DNA of 64,000 nt from assembly GCA_029573235.1 (NCBI GenBank), contig JAKQGX010000037.1:62001-126000 (forward strand). The letters run 5' to 3'. Of the stretch, positions 39,103 to 48,187 are shown piece after piece (position 1 is the stretch's first letter; each line of letters starts with the position of its first letter). The notes beneath the pieces were generated by a model. The model ran no database searches. It worked only from the letters and a program-made list of their open reading frames with translations, and was not told the origin of the DNA. The position numbers were made by a program, and so were the translations under genes. The DNA is from Bacteroidota bacterium (GTDB taxonomy: Bacteria > Bacteroidota > Bacteroidia > Chitinophagales > Chitinophagaceae).

Positions 39103-39999
39103 TTATTTTCGAATGATGCGCACTTCTACTCGTCTGTTGATAGAGGCTTGTTCTTGTGTTTCTTCGTTGGCGTATATCGGCTTGCTTTTTCCATATCCTT
39201 TATAGCTCAGTCGTGAGGCGTCTATACCTCTTGCTTTTAAATATTCATAGATAAATCGGGCGCGGTTTTCAGATAAGTCCATTTGCCCGGAGTCGAGGTC
39301 AAAAGCATCGGCAACATGGGTAATACAGCACACGTGACCTTCAATGGCAATGATCATGTTAGGGTTTTCTTTCATCACCTCCAGTAAGTTTTGCAAGTCG
39401 GCATCGGAAGATTGTTTCGGGAAATGCCTTCCCATCGGAAAGAGAATGTTCTTTAAAATATAACTTTTCCCAACGGGTATGTTTTCAATTTCGAAGTTGG
39501 GGTCGGCAGTAGAAGGCGGTATTTCGGTGACCTGTTTGGGGCGCATTATTACGGTAACATCTCCTCTTTCTGCTATCAATTTTTTCTTGTATTCTTTCTC
39601 GTATTCCATCACAATATCTACTCTTCGGTCTTCGGCGATGCCTTCTTTTCTTTGGAAGGTATCTTTTCTTTTCACTTCGCCCATGCCCACGACCGTACGA
39701 ATTTCATCGAGGTTCAAGTCAAATTTTTTCAAGTATTCTTTTACATTGTTCGCACGCTTTTGCGAGAGCAGATTATTGTATTCTTCGGAAGCTAAAAAAT
39801 CAGCATATCCCACAATCGCAATGGGAGCTCTTTTGTTGATTTTTTTGTTGGCATATAGCTGGTCGATGAATTGTGCGGCTTTACTATTTAAAGTAGGCAC
39901 ATCCAAGTCAAAATACACCGAAAAGGTATCATTCTTTACCTGTGCAAAAAGAATGTTACCCACCATCATTAAGCCAAGCAATAGTAGTATGTGTTTCAT
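39103..39999 (-). CDS. Tandem OmpA-domain envelope protein
   Basis: A 298-aa exported protein; the ATG at 39999 starts a signal peptide (MKHILLLLGLMM to FAQ). There are two OmpA-like domains without a beta-barrel. The first (about 30-135) has FSVYFDLDVPTLNSKA, IAIVGYADFLASEEYNNLLSQKRANNV and EDRRVDIVM. The second (about 180-298) has FPMGRHFPKQ, IAIEGHVCC, LSENRARFIYEYL and NRRVEVRI. Both keep the Arg of the peptidoglycan (diaminopimelate) site, and the first also keeps Asp (GYAD). It may tie the envelope to peptidoglycan. It lies between parC and TamB on the same strand, with 113-nt and 206-nt gaps, probably as a separate unit. Confidence 0.8.
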   Translation of the reverse strand: MKHILLLLGLMMVGNILFAQVKNDTFSVYFDLDVPTLNSKAAQFIDQLYANKKINKRAPIAIVGYADFLASEEYNNLLSQKRANNVKEYLKKFDLNLDEIRTVVGMGEVKRKDTFQRKEGIAEDRRVDIVMEYEKEYKKKLIAERGDVTVIMRPKQVTEIPPSTADPNFEIENIPVGKSYILKNILFPMGRHFPKQSSDADLQNLLEVMKENPNMIIAIEGHVCCITHVADAFDLDSGQMDLSENRARFIYEYLKARGIDASRLSYKGYGKSKPIYANEETQEQASINRRVEVRIIRK

Positions 40000-40112
40000 C
40001 AGAAAAATGCTTCTCAAGTTAATAAGACTATCGTATTCTTCAAACTCAATTGCCAATGATGATAGCGTTCTTCATCACATAAAACTACGCAGATGCACAC
40101 TCCGTTATTTTT

Positions 40113-42644
40113 CTAAAACAAAGTGGGTGCTTGTGAATCATCGGTGCTATCCTCGTTGTCGTTTTTATCTTCTTCGATGAGTAGTGTAATTTCTTTTACC
40201 GTGTCATTCCCCAACTTAGTACCTATTGTTTTCCAACCGGAGACATCTATGGTTTCTGCCAGCTCGATGATTTCTTCTGTCCATTCAGATTTTTTCTTGC
40301 CGCTCTTTATGGTTATGCTCGGATTTTGTTGTGTGGTCACTGCTATTAGCTTGTTACCTTCACCTTCTTTGATAAACTGGTATTGGCTTTTCAGTGTTTT
40401 TGATTCTATTACAAATCGCTTGGCGTAGTGCTGGTTTCCTTTGGCATCGTAGTAAATAGCAGTAATCGTTTTTTCCGGATTGAATTTTTCTATCAACATT
40501 AGGTTGTCGGTATCGTAGCGGTTGGTCAATTCAAAATCCGAAATTTCGTAGCTGCCGTTTTGGTAAAAGCTGATAATGGTTTCCCCTTCATCAAACATGC
40601 CCAACAGTTTCCCATTGCCTTCTTTATTCAGCCTGCCAACGGTTTCATCAAACCATATTTTTTGACCGCTAAGGGTGGAGCGTCCTTTTTCTTTAAACTT
40701 CACACTTTTTATAGGGTACTTCGTTACTTGATTGCCACCGGCGCTACGTCCTTTTATTTCTATGTTTTCAAACGGGAAATCAAACAGTTTGTTTCGGGCT
40801 TTACTACCCGGAGATAAGGTGAGCGAAACGATTTCAGCTTCGCCATTGGCATTCGCGGTGAAGTATAGCACTTTACTATTTGCGTTGCCTTTCGTAAGGT
40901 CGTATTCTTTATCGCGGGTGATGCCGGTTACGTTAAATCGTTTGGCATACGCAATACCGGTTTTGCCATCTACATAAAGCATATTGTAGGTCGTACGCTC
41001 ATCATTCTTTCGGAAGACATCTAAGTGAATAATATCTTTTCCTACAAAAGTTTTATCGGCTACTTTGGTCACTTGCATCTTACCGTCTTTTCGGAAAACG
41101 ATAATCTGATCTATATCAGCACATTCAAACGCCAGCTCATCTTTCTTTAAGCCGGTGCCAATGAAACCCTCTTTTCTATTGACGTAGAGTTTGGTGTTGG
41201 CAATGGCTACATGCGTTATTTGTATGGTTTCAAACGGACGAATTTCGGTTTTGCGTTCCCGGTCTTTACCATATTTTTTTAAAAGGTTTTCGTAATAGGC
41301 AATTGCATACTGCGTAAGGTGCTCTATGTTATATTGTACGTCCTCAATATCTTTTTCAATGCCTTTTATTAATTCATCTGCTTTAAAGGCATCGTATTTT
41401 GAAATACGTTTGATACGGATTTCTGTGAGCTTTACGATGTCTTCTCTTGTAACCGTTCTTTTTAATAATGTTAAGAAAGGTTGAAGCCCCTTTTCGATAG
41501 CGAGCAATACCCCTTCCCACGTTGTTTCTTCTTCAATGAGGCGGTAAATTCGATTTTCAATAAACAACTTTTCGAGGGATGAGTAGTGCCAGTTGTCTTC
41601 CAACTCACCCAGTTTTATTTCCAGTTCTTTTAAGAGCAGAGCTTTAGTATGCGCTACGGATTGCTTCAGTAGCTCATTTACACCTACGAAAGTTGGCTTT
41701 TCATCTATGATGACACAAGCATTCGGTGATATGGATATTTCACAATCGGTAAAGGCATACAAGGCATCAATCGTTTGGTCGGTAGAAACACTCGGCGTGA
41801 GGTGCACTATCAATTCTACTTCTTTTGCCGTGTTATCCACCACGCTTTTTATCTTAATTTTTCCATTATCATTTGCCTTCAAGATGCTATCCACCAACTG
41901 CGAGGTAGTTACACCATAAGGAACATTTTTTATCGCCAGTGTTTTTTTATCTACCTCTTCTATCTTGGTGCGTACCCTTATTTTTCCGCCTCGCAGCCCT
42001 TGGTTGTAATTGGAAACATCGATCATGCCACCGGTTGCAAAGTCGGGATATAGTTCAAATTTTTTGGCTTTCAAATGAAGGATGGAGGCTTCAATCAATT
42101 CGCAAAAATTATGAGGTAGAATCTTAGTGGACAAGCCAACTGCAATGCCTTCTACGCCCTGTGCCAACAGTAAGGGAAATTTCATCGGAAGCGCAATAGG
42201 CTCTTGTTTTCTACCGTCGTAGCTCAGTTGCCATTCGGTAGTTTTGCCATTGAAGGCTACTTCTAAAGCAAATTTTGATAACCTCGCTTCGATATAACGA
42301 GGAGCGGCAGCGCTATCGCCGGTACGCACATCACCCCAGTTGCCTTGTGTATCTATCAGCAAATCTTTTTGCCCCATGTTAATCATGGCTTCACCAATAG
42401 AGGCATCGCCGTGCGGATGGTACTGCATGGTTTGCCCAATGATGTTGGCCGCTTTGTTGTAGCGCCCATCGTCCATCTCTTTCATCGCATGAAGAATGCG
42501 GCGTTGCACCGGCTTCAATCCATCATCTACTTCGGGCACGGCACGTTCTAATATAACATAGCTCGCATAGTCTAAAAACCAATTTTTATACATATCTCCC
42601 ACATGCATAGATGAGGGCATGGCTTGTTCGTTATTATCCTCCAT
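40113..42644 (-). CDS. parC: DNA topoisomerase IV subunit A
   Basis: An 843-aa subunit that cuts and rejoins DNA for chromosome decatenation. The ATG at 42644 is used; a TTG four codons upstream is ignored. The active-site tyrosine is Tyr117 (AAPRYIEARL). The quinolone-determining region reads HPHGDASIGEAM, so the position of E. coli ParC Ser80 is Ala81 here, with Ser82 next and Glu85 kept. The coiled-coil tower and a C-terminal beta-pinwheel with degenerate repeats (VFRKDGKMQVTKVADK, YVDGKTGIAYAKRF) follow. The acidic tail ends in DSQAPTLF. The lack of a GyrA box and the overall layout favour ParC over GyrA. parE is not in the window. Confidence 0.9.
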   Translation of the reverse strand: MEDNNEQAMPSSMHVGDMYKNWFLDYASYVILERAVPEVDDGLKPVQRRILHAMKEMDDGRYNKAANIIGQTMQYHPHGDASIGEAMINMGQKDLLIDTQGNWGDVRTGDSAAAPRYIEARLSKFALEVAFNGKTTEWQLSYDGRKQEPIALPMKFPLLLAQGVEGIAVGLSTKILPHNFCELIEASILHLKAKKFELYPDFATGGMIDVSNYNQGLRGGKIRVRTKIEEVDKKTLAIKNVPYGVTTSQLVDSILKANDNGKIKIKSVVDNTAKEVELIVHLTPSVSTDQTIDALYAFTDCEISISPNACVIIDEKPTFVGVNELLKQSVAHTKALLLKELEIKLGELEDNWHYSSLEKLFIENRIYRLIEEETTWEGVLLAIEKGLQPFLTLLKRTVTREDIVKLTEIRIKRISKYDAFKADELIKGIEKDIEDVQYNIEHLTQYAIAYYENLLKKYGKDRERKTEIRPFETIQITHVAIANTKLYVNRKEGFIGTGLKKDELAFECADIDQIIVFRKDGKMQVTKVADKTFVGKDIIHLDVFRKNDERTTYNMLYVDGKTGIAYAKRFNVTGITRDKEYDLTKGNANSKVLYFTANANGEAEIVSLTLSPGSKARNKLFDFPFENIEIKGRSAGGNQVTKYPIKSVKFKEKGRSTLSGQKIWFDETVGRLNKEGNGKLLGMFDEGETIISFYQNGSYEISDFELTNRYDTDNLMLIEKFNPEKTITAIYYDAKGNQHYAKRFVIESKTLKSQYQFIKEGEGNKLIAVTTQQNPSITIKSGKKKSEWTEEIIELAETIDVSGWKTIGTKLGNDTVKEITLLIEEDKNDNEDSTDDSQAPTLF

Positions 42645-42885
42645 ATCTGGTCGCAAATCTCAATCGCAAAAAAACAATTTCCAAATGCAAAAATGTTATC
42701 AATCGTATTTGCCCTTTGGAGTATGCGATTTCTCTTATTTATTCTTTAGCTGGCATACTGCCAATATAGCCACAACAAGAAGTTGTATGCTGAAAGCTAT
42801 GGTGTGCTTGTAGATGAGGAGTATATTGAAATGAAATCACTATACATGTGCAAAAAAATATCTGCCCATACAACAAGCATTACTT

Positions 42886-42893
42886 TATCTTCG
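42886..42893 (+). promoter_or_regulatory. -7-like element of glmM
   Basis: TATCTTCG, one base off TAnnTTTG, lies 29 nt before the ATG at 42923; no TTG box was found upstream. Confidence 0.3.
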
Positions 42894-42922
42894 CTTTCCA
42901 ATTTTTTTTTTAGAAAGAACCT

Positions 42923-44317
42923 ATGGCGTTAATAAAATCTATCTCTGGCATTCGTGGTACTATTGGTGGTCAGCCCGGAACAGCACTCACTCCTATTGAT
43001 GTTGTAAAATTTACCGGTGCTTATGCAGCTTGGATTAAAACTCAAAAGAACAAAAGCAAGAAGATAATTGTAGGAAGAGACGGACGAATATCCGGAGAAA
43101 TGGTTCGCAACTTAGTAGTAGCCACGTTGCAAAGTACCGGATTGGATGTCATCGATACCGGACTCAGCACTACGCCAACCGTGGAGATGGCAGTAAAAAT
43201 GGAAAAAGCAGCCGGAGGCATCATCCTTACTGCCAGCCACAACCCTAAAGAGTGGAATGCATTGAAACTATTGAATAGTGATGGCGAATTTATTAGCGCG
43301 AATGATGGACAGTGGATTTTGGACTATGCTGATAAGAACGAAAACGAATTTGTAGAAGTAAACAAACTGGGTACCCTTACTACCGACGACAGCTTTATCC
43401 AAAAGCACATTGATGAAATACTGAAACACCCTTTGGTAGATGTGAAAGCCATTACTGATAAGGGTTTTAAGATAGTAGTTGATCCGGTAAATTCTACCGG
43501 AGCTATTGCTGTTCCTCCATTATTAAAAGCACTTGGCGTAAAGGAAGTGCTGATGATAAATGAAGAAGTGACCGGAAACTTTGCACACAATCCGGAGCCA
43601 CTACCTGAGCACTTGCGTGACTTGTGCAAAACAGTAGAAAAACAAAAAGCACATCTTGGTATTGCTGTTGACCCCGATGTAGATCGCTTGTGTTTTGTAT
43701 GCGAAGACGGCAGTTTGTTTGGTGAAGAATACACCTTAGTAGCTGTTGCAGACTATGTGTTGACACATAAAAAAGGTAATACCGTATCGAATATGTCGTC
43801 CACCAGAGCCTTGAGAGATGTAACAGAAAAACATGGCGGCACCTACCAGCCCAGCGCCGTAGGTGAGGTGAATGTAGTGACCAAAATGAAGGCTACGAAA
43901 GCGGTGATTGGTGGCGAAGGAAATGGAGGTATTATCGTTCCGGAATTACATTACGGCAGAGATGCGTTGATCGGTATTGCTTTATTCCTTTCACATTTAG
44001 CTAAATTTGGAAAATCTATTAAAGCACTTCGCAACAGCTATCCTGACTATTTTATTTCTAAAAATAAAATTGAATTGAATGAACGCATGAACGTTCAGGA
44101 TATTTTTTCCATCATTAAAGACAAGTACAAAAAACAACCTATCAATACTGAAGATGGTTTGAAAATTGAATTTGACAAAGATTGGGTGCACTTGCGCACG
44201 TCCAATACCGAGCCAATCATCCGCATTTATTCTGAGAGTATCAATGAAACGACTGCTAATAATATTGCCAAGCGTATCATGGAAGACATCAAAGAAATCA
44301 TGATGAAGGTTTCTTAA
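42923..44317 (+). CDS. glmM: Phosphoglucosamine mutase
   Basis: A 464-aa enzyme of the alpha-D-phosphohexomutase family, converting glucosamine-6-phosphate to glucosamine-1-phosphate for UDP-GlcNAc, peptidoglycan and lipid A synthesis. The phosphoserine loop TASHNP places Ser105. The metal loop is DPDVDR (around 250). The sugar-binding loop GGEGNGG and the C-terminal phosphate-binding RTSNTEP are present. Strong homology to phosphomannomutase-type members means a phosphomannomutase or phosphoglucomutase activity cannot be excluded. The start MALIKSISGIRG is typical. The gene ends convergent with, and overlapping by 20 nt, the HEAT-like fragment on the other strand. Confidence 0.88.
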   Translation: MALIKSISGIRGTIGGQPGTALTPIDVVKFTGAYAAWIKTQKNKSKKIIVGRDGRISGEMVRNLVVATLQSTGLDVIDTGLSTTPTVEMAVKMEKAAGGIILTASHNPKEWNALKLLNSDGEFISANDGQWILDYADKNENEFVEVNKLGTLTTDDSFIQKHIDEILKHPLVDVKAITDKGFKIVVDPVNSTGAIAVPPLLKALGVKEVLMINEEVTGNFAHNPEPLPEHLRDLCKTVEKQKAHLGIAVDPDVDRLCFVCEDGSLFGEEYTLVAVADYVLTHKKGNTVSNMSSTRALRDVTEKHGGTYQPSAVGEVNVVTKMKATKAVIGGEGNGGIIVPELHYGRDALIGIALFLSHLAKFGKSIKALRNSYPDYFISKNKIELNERMNVQDIFSIIKDKYKKQPINTEDGLKIEFDKDWVHLRTSNTEPIIRIYSESINETTANNIAKRIMEDIKEIMMKVS

Positions 44318-44624
44318 TCTTCGGGTAATTCACTATAGCAAGGAGCGCATATTTCTTTACTTTCTTTATTGCATCCAGGTATTTTTTCTTTACGCCATTG
44401 TCGGCTTCATGGGCGCAAAGGGTTTCGATTTTGGGCATCAGCTCAGTGTATTGTGCTGTCTTCAGTTTTAGTATTTCTGCAAGTGCCGATGCAGCTGCCC
44501 AGCGTAATACGGTTCCATTGTTTTCTGCTTGACGCAAATGAGGAGCAATGCTGTTTTCGAATTTGTCACTACAAATGTATGGTGGTAAAAAGAGGTGATG
44601 ATTACATATTGTTGATGGCAGCAT
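44298..44624 (-). CDS. HEAT-repeat-like C-terminal fragment, possibly a pseudogene
   Basis: A 108-aa frame. From about residue 20 it reads like one and a half HEAT repeats (IAPHLRQAENNGTVLRWAAASALAEIL, IETLCAHEADNGVKKKYLDAI), as at the C-terminus of larger HEAT-like Bacteroidota proteins. The first 15 residues look non-coding and overlap the end of the CotH gene by 23 nt; the ATG at 44624 is upstream of the CotH stop. The missing N-terminal repeats suggest a remnant of a longer gene, though translation coupled to the CotH gene is possible. The 3' end overlaps the convergent glmM end by 20 nt. Confidence 0.42.
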   Translation of the reverse strand: MLPSTICNHHLFLPPYICSDKFENSIAPHLRQAENNGTVLRWAAASALAEILKLKTAQYTELMPKIETLCAHEADNGVKKKYLDAIKKVKKYALLAIVNYPKIKKPSS

Positions 44625-45888
44625 CCATCCAAGCCATTCGTCGTTCTAAAAAAGAGGTCAAATACTTCACCTGCGCATCAAAGGAAAGGTAGCCTTGCGG
44701 TACTGCCCAACTTGGATCATTGAAATTGGGCCACAGAAGAAAGTTGGCTTTTTGACTGGCATCTAAATATTCGGAAAGCTTGTGAATATTGGATAATACC
44801 GCATTAATGGAGGGCTTATACAAGTTCCAATGACTCTTTACATTTCTTCTAAAAGCAGTGTCTTGATACATCCGCCCGAACCAATAACTGTTTAACACAA
44901 ACCATCCATTTGGGTCTGTACTTTCTGTATGTTCAATATGATTTCCAGCACTGAGGTCAAAGTCCCAAATAGGACCCATCACAAGTTTGCCATTCCGGTT
45001 TTTAAAGAAATACACACTGGAAAAATCTTTGGAGTCGATGTTTTTAAAAAGCTCCGAGTAAATAAACCATTGTATCATACTCGTTTCGTCAAAGTATTTT
45101 CGGAACCCTTTTACTGGGTCAGCAAAATCATCACTATATAGCGCTTGCTCTGCCGTTTGAAGGTAATTGGTAATGTAGCTCAACTGTTCCGGCGAGGGGG
45201 CTTCCGGTGATTTGATTTGAATCGGAAATTTCTGCCCCATAAAATAGGGTTCATCTTCTTGAGGTGCTCTTGCATTAATTTCTAATAAATATCCACCGGT
45301 TAGGAAGGGTGTATCATTATATGATGGCGTTAATTCAGGAATGTTGACACGGTTTTCTCCAACCTCAACTTGGTCGGTGAATAAATAATTCCCTTGATGT
45401 TTTCCATTCAAATATACCTCTACATAATGTAGCGACGGAGGATATGGAGAGCCAATATCAGCGGCAAGTTGATATGCCAGATAGTTTCTCATAAGGGTTT
45501 TATCTGCATAGTTTGCTAGCAGCACCCATTCTTTTTCGGCATATAAATTAAAGAGGCCTTTCTTTTCATTGAATTTTATTTTGTAAGGCTTCTTAGGCAT
45601 ATCCACCCAGGTAGAGTTTCCCCTGCCTTTTATTTTTCCCGCTATGGATAATATGGTGTCTCCTTCTTCAGGCACCGAAGGAAAGAAATCAAATTGCGCA
45701 TCAATATAATTGCTCTTGGTGATTTTCTGGGTGCTATCAAAAGATATGTACAGCTTGGCTAGTGGTGATGGTGGTACGTTTTCTGGCAAAATTTTTTCTC
45801 GTTGCTTACAACCTGTATTGAAAAAAATAGACGCAAGCAATAAGGCGTGTATGACACGATGGAATGCTATTTTGTTTCTAACATACAT
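44602..45888 (-). CDS. CotH-family lipoprotein (spore-coat-kinase-like)
   Basis: A 428-aa lipoprotein; the ATG at 45888 gives a signal peptide with lipobox FNTGC (Cys27). The rest is a CotH domain: GKIKGRGNSTW at about 79-89, KPYKIKF, LLANYADKTLMRNYLAYQLA, YVEVYLNGKHQGNYLFTDQVEV, EINARAPQED and the metal/catalytic GPIWDFDLSAGN. In Bacillus, CotH phosphorylates coat proteins and is an atypical kinase; in Bacteroidota, CotH proteins are common, exported, and of uncertain target. Phosphorylation of a surface protein is possible but not shown. A weak -7-like TACTTTTC lies at 45915-45922, 26 nt upstream. Confidence 0.85.
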   Translation of the reverse strand: MYVRNKIAFHRVIHALLLASIFFNTGCKQREKILPENVPPSPLAKLYISFDSTQKITKSNYIDAQFDFFPSVPEEGDTILSIAGKIKGRGNSTWVDMPKKPYKIKFNEKKGLFNLYAEKEWVLLANYADKTLMRNYLAYQLAADIGSPYPPSLHYVEVYLNGKHQGNYLFTDQVEVGENRVNIPELTPSYNDTPFLTGGYLLEINARAPQEDEPYFMGQKFPIQIKSPEAPSPEQLSYITNYLQTAEQALYSDDFADPVKGFRKYFDETSMIQWFIYSELFKNIDSKDFSSVYFFKNRNGKLVMGPIWDFDLSAGNHIEHTESTDPNGWFVLNSYWFGRMYQDTAFRRNVKSHWNLYKPSINAVLSNIHKLSEYLDASQKANFLLWPNFNDPSWAVPQGYLSFDAQVKYLTSFLERRMAWMDAAINNM

Positions 45889-45973
45889 GAGGTACGTTTT
45901 GCAATTAGGAGATGGAAAAGTAAGCACTAATTATGTTGTATTCGATATTTCAATGAATAAATATTTTTTGCTG

Positions 45974-46014
45974 CAAAAAACAATATTGCCGCTCGGAAAT
46001 TCCCAAGCGGCAAT
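45974..46014 (-). terminator. Terminator after the OmpA/TSP3 gene
   Basis: A 9-bp stem, ATTGCCGCT with AGCGGCAAT (45985-45993 and 46006-46014), can be extended by inner pairs. On the minus strand it is followed by ATTGTTTTTTG. It lies 26 nt past the stop at 46041. Confidence 0.85.
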
Positions 46015-46040
46015 AGGTATATTGATGATGATTGATGAAC

Positions 46041-47759
46041 TTATTTTCTAAGATTGGGGAATGGTGGAGGTACGTTAGAGAACCCATCTTCACCCTCTGC
46101 CGCTACTCTATAGGTAATGGTGTTGGCGTTACCAGGTTGTCCATATTGGAATATGAAACGATTTCTATCGATGCCATATTTTTCACTCAGGTAATTGATA
46201 GCTGCTTCCACACGATCCCATGAGCGTTGTTCTTGTGCCTTGCTGCCCATACCCATACCTGTTATAACTACTTTACAAGTTGGATTGGCTTTCATGTTGG
46301 CTGCCAAGCTGGCTAAGGTAGATTGGTGAACCGATTTGATGTGTGCCGAGTTGTTGTCGAATACCAAGGCTCCACTTGCGATGTTAGAACAAGGTGTTGC
46401 GGATACAAAGCAATCGGGGCAAGGACATTTACCAATACCATCTTCATCTACTGGTTGACATTCGGTTGGCGTGATTAATTGTTTATCGCGATAGTCAGGT
46501 ACGCCATCACCATCTGTATCCAAAGGACAACCGTTTACATCTACCGGCACACCATCCGGTGTACCCGGACATTTGTCAAATTGATCGGCAATACCATCAC
46601 TGTCTTCATCACCCATGATAGCATTTCCACCACCGGTATAGATGAGAGGATTTATCCAATACAAGGGTTCGACACTCCTTTTCGAGTTACCTACATTGAA
46701 GTTTAACCCTAATGAAAGGTAGTTAACCATATCATTGTTTTGACTGAATACCGGGTCGCCCCAAGTTTGTTCAGCCCAACGTTGTCCGTCTATTAAATCA
46801 TCTTCATGTGGAATGGTGATACGGTCTTCAATAGCGATATTCATAAATCTATTGATACGGAATTGCATACCCAAACCGGCACTATAACAGAAGTCAATAC
46901 TGTATTTACCAAAGATGCCGGGTCTTCTTTTACCTCTTTCATTTTCGGCATCGGTTTCATACGTATTATCCATTTGCGCTTTTAATCCTTTTTGGATTTT
47001 ACGGTAATTCTTATGACGGTACTGATCCATATTGCCCATCATTTCAGCAAAATCATATTTCTCGCCATTGGCATTGAGTGCATTGATGCGTGTATTAAAT
47101 AAGAAGCCACCGATACCTACGAACCCATAAAAGTTCATCGAGGTACGAGCCTTGTGGAAGCGAATATTATTGGTATTTACCATAAAGTCAACATTCAACT
47201 GACGTGCCGTAGAGCGATAGTTGTAGTTGATGTATTCTTTGGGTTGGGTTACATTTCCTTCATTATCTCTGAAAGCACCTACATAACCGTTCTCTGTCCA
47301 AGCCGGATTATAACGGTAGTTTCCGGTTTGTTGCCATTGCAATCCTTTAGCCATGCCTGCCATAAACTGCAAACGGGTAGAGAACGAATAGCCCCAAGCC
47401 TTTCTAACATGGGCGCTGAAGGCATAACCACCGCCATCCCACAGCATTAGGGTGGGTACATCTGCAGTGTAGTTTAGCAAGCCAACGGCAATACCTATTT
47501 CCCACATATCACGAGGCTTTGCAGGATAATGATATTCATTTTTAAGAAAACGACGATGCTGATCCATGCGGCGCTTCGGGATGTAGTTAGAGTCAAGTAC
47601 ATTGTAGGGCATTCCAGAATAGGTCATGCGTTGCTCGTGCCAACTGCTGCTTGAGGACTCGGAACTTTGCATCATCCTTACTGTTTCTGTTTGCGCCGAC
47701 ACTTGTTGCGACCATCCGCCTATTAAGAAGGCAATCAGTAATAATAATTGTGATTTCAT
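46041..47759 (-). CDS. OmpA-like outer-membrane protein with TSP3 repeats
   Basis: A 572-aa exported protein. The signal peptide is residues 1-22 (to VSAQ). Residues about 80-370 are amphipathic strands likely to form an outer-membrane beta-barrel (WEIGIAVGLLNYT, FYGFVGIGGFLF, YSAGLGMQFRINRF). Calcium-binding thrombospondin type 3 units follow (DEDSDGIADQFDKCPG, DTDGDGVPDYRDK), with a Cys-rich segment (CPCPDCF). The C-terminal domain (about 460-560) is OmpA-like but lacks the usual peptidoglycan-binding Asp: the GHTD position reads ITGMGMG, although Arg in WDRVEAA is kept. A possible weak promoter TACTTTTA is at 47901-47908. The biological role is unknown. Confidence 0.83.
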   Translation of the reverse strand: MKSQLLLLIAFLIGGWSQQVSAQTETVRMMQSSESSSSSWHEQRMTYSGMPYNVLDSNYIPKRRMDQHRRFLKNEYHYPAKPRDMWEIGIAVGLLNYTADVPTLMLWDGGGYAFSAHVRKAWGYSFSTRLQFMAGMAKGLQWQQTGNYRYNPAWTENGYVGAFRDNEGNVTQPKEYINYNYRSTARQLNVDFMVNTNNIRFHKARTSMNFYGFVGIGGFLFNTRINALNANGEKYDFAEMMGNMDQYRHKNYRKIQKGLKAQMDNTYETDAENERGKRRPGIFGKYSIDFCYSAGLGMQFRINRFMNIAIEDRITIPHEDDLIDGQRWAEQTWGDPVFSQNNDMVNYLSLGLNFNVGNSKRSVEPLYWINPLIYTGGGNAIMGDEDSDGIADQFDKCPGTPDGVPVDVNGCPLDTDGDGVPDYRDKQLITPTECQPVDEDGIGKCPCPDCFVSATPCSNIASGALVFDNNSAHIKSVHQSTLASLAANMKANPTCKVVITGMGMGSKAQEQRSWDRVEAAINYLSEKYGIDRNRFIFQYGQPGNANTITYRVAAEGEDGFSNVPPPFPNLRK

Positions 47760-48187
47760 CTATCAATATTTTCTTTTAGAAATGGAAACTGATAAGTGTT
47801 GTTTATGGCACTTGTTTTCGTGCTTTTCACAGGTATCATTTTCTTTTTTGTAGTGATAGCATTTTGTTGAGAACACTAACACTACTATTTTTTTCAGGTG
47901 TAAAAGTATAAGTGCCACGAAAAACCACTAATCAATTGGTGCCCAATAACACGAAAATAACATGGTCGCAACAGGCTATTTACATATAAAAATCCGCGTT
48001 GTGCGAGAGCTATACGTTGTATTAATAATAGTTTTTGTTCTCAAAAAGATCATTTATCAACTTTGCTTTTGATGATTTAATTTATTGCTAGTCACTTTTG
48101 ATGGTTGAATAAATGAAATACCCTCTAGCGCTAAAAAAGCATACAGCAGTGCGCTGTATGCTAGTAATATTAATAATCTGTCGGTTG
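47760..48187. other. Intergenic region with terminator and weak promoter signals
   Basis: 428 nt between two minus-strand outer-membrane protein genes. It holds the terminator of the DUF3575 gene (48131-48162) and a weak -7-like TACTTTTA at 47901-47908 with ATTG 24 nt further upstream, for the OmpA/TSP3 gene. No believable open reading frame or structured RNA was seen. Confidence 0.5.
48131..48162 (-). terminator. Terminator after the DUF3575-like gene
   Basis: A 10-bp perfect stem, AGCATACAGC with GCTGTATGCT (48138-48147 and 48153-48162), has a 5-nt loop and on the minus strand is followed by six T. It is 25 nt past the stop at 48188. Confidence 0.92.
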
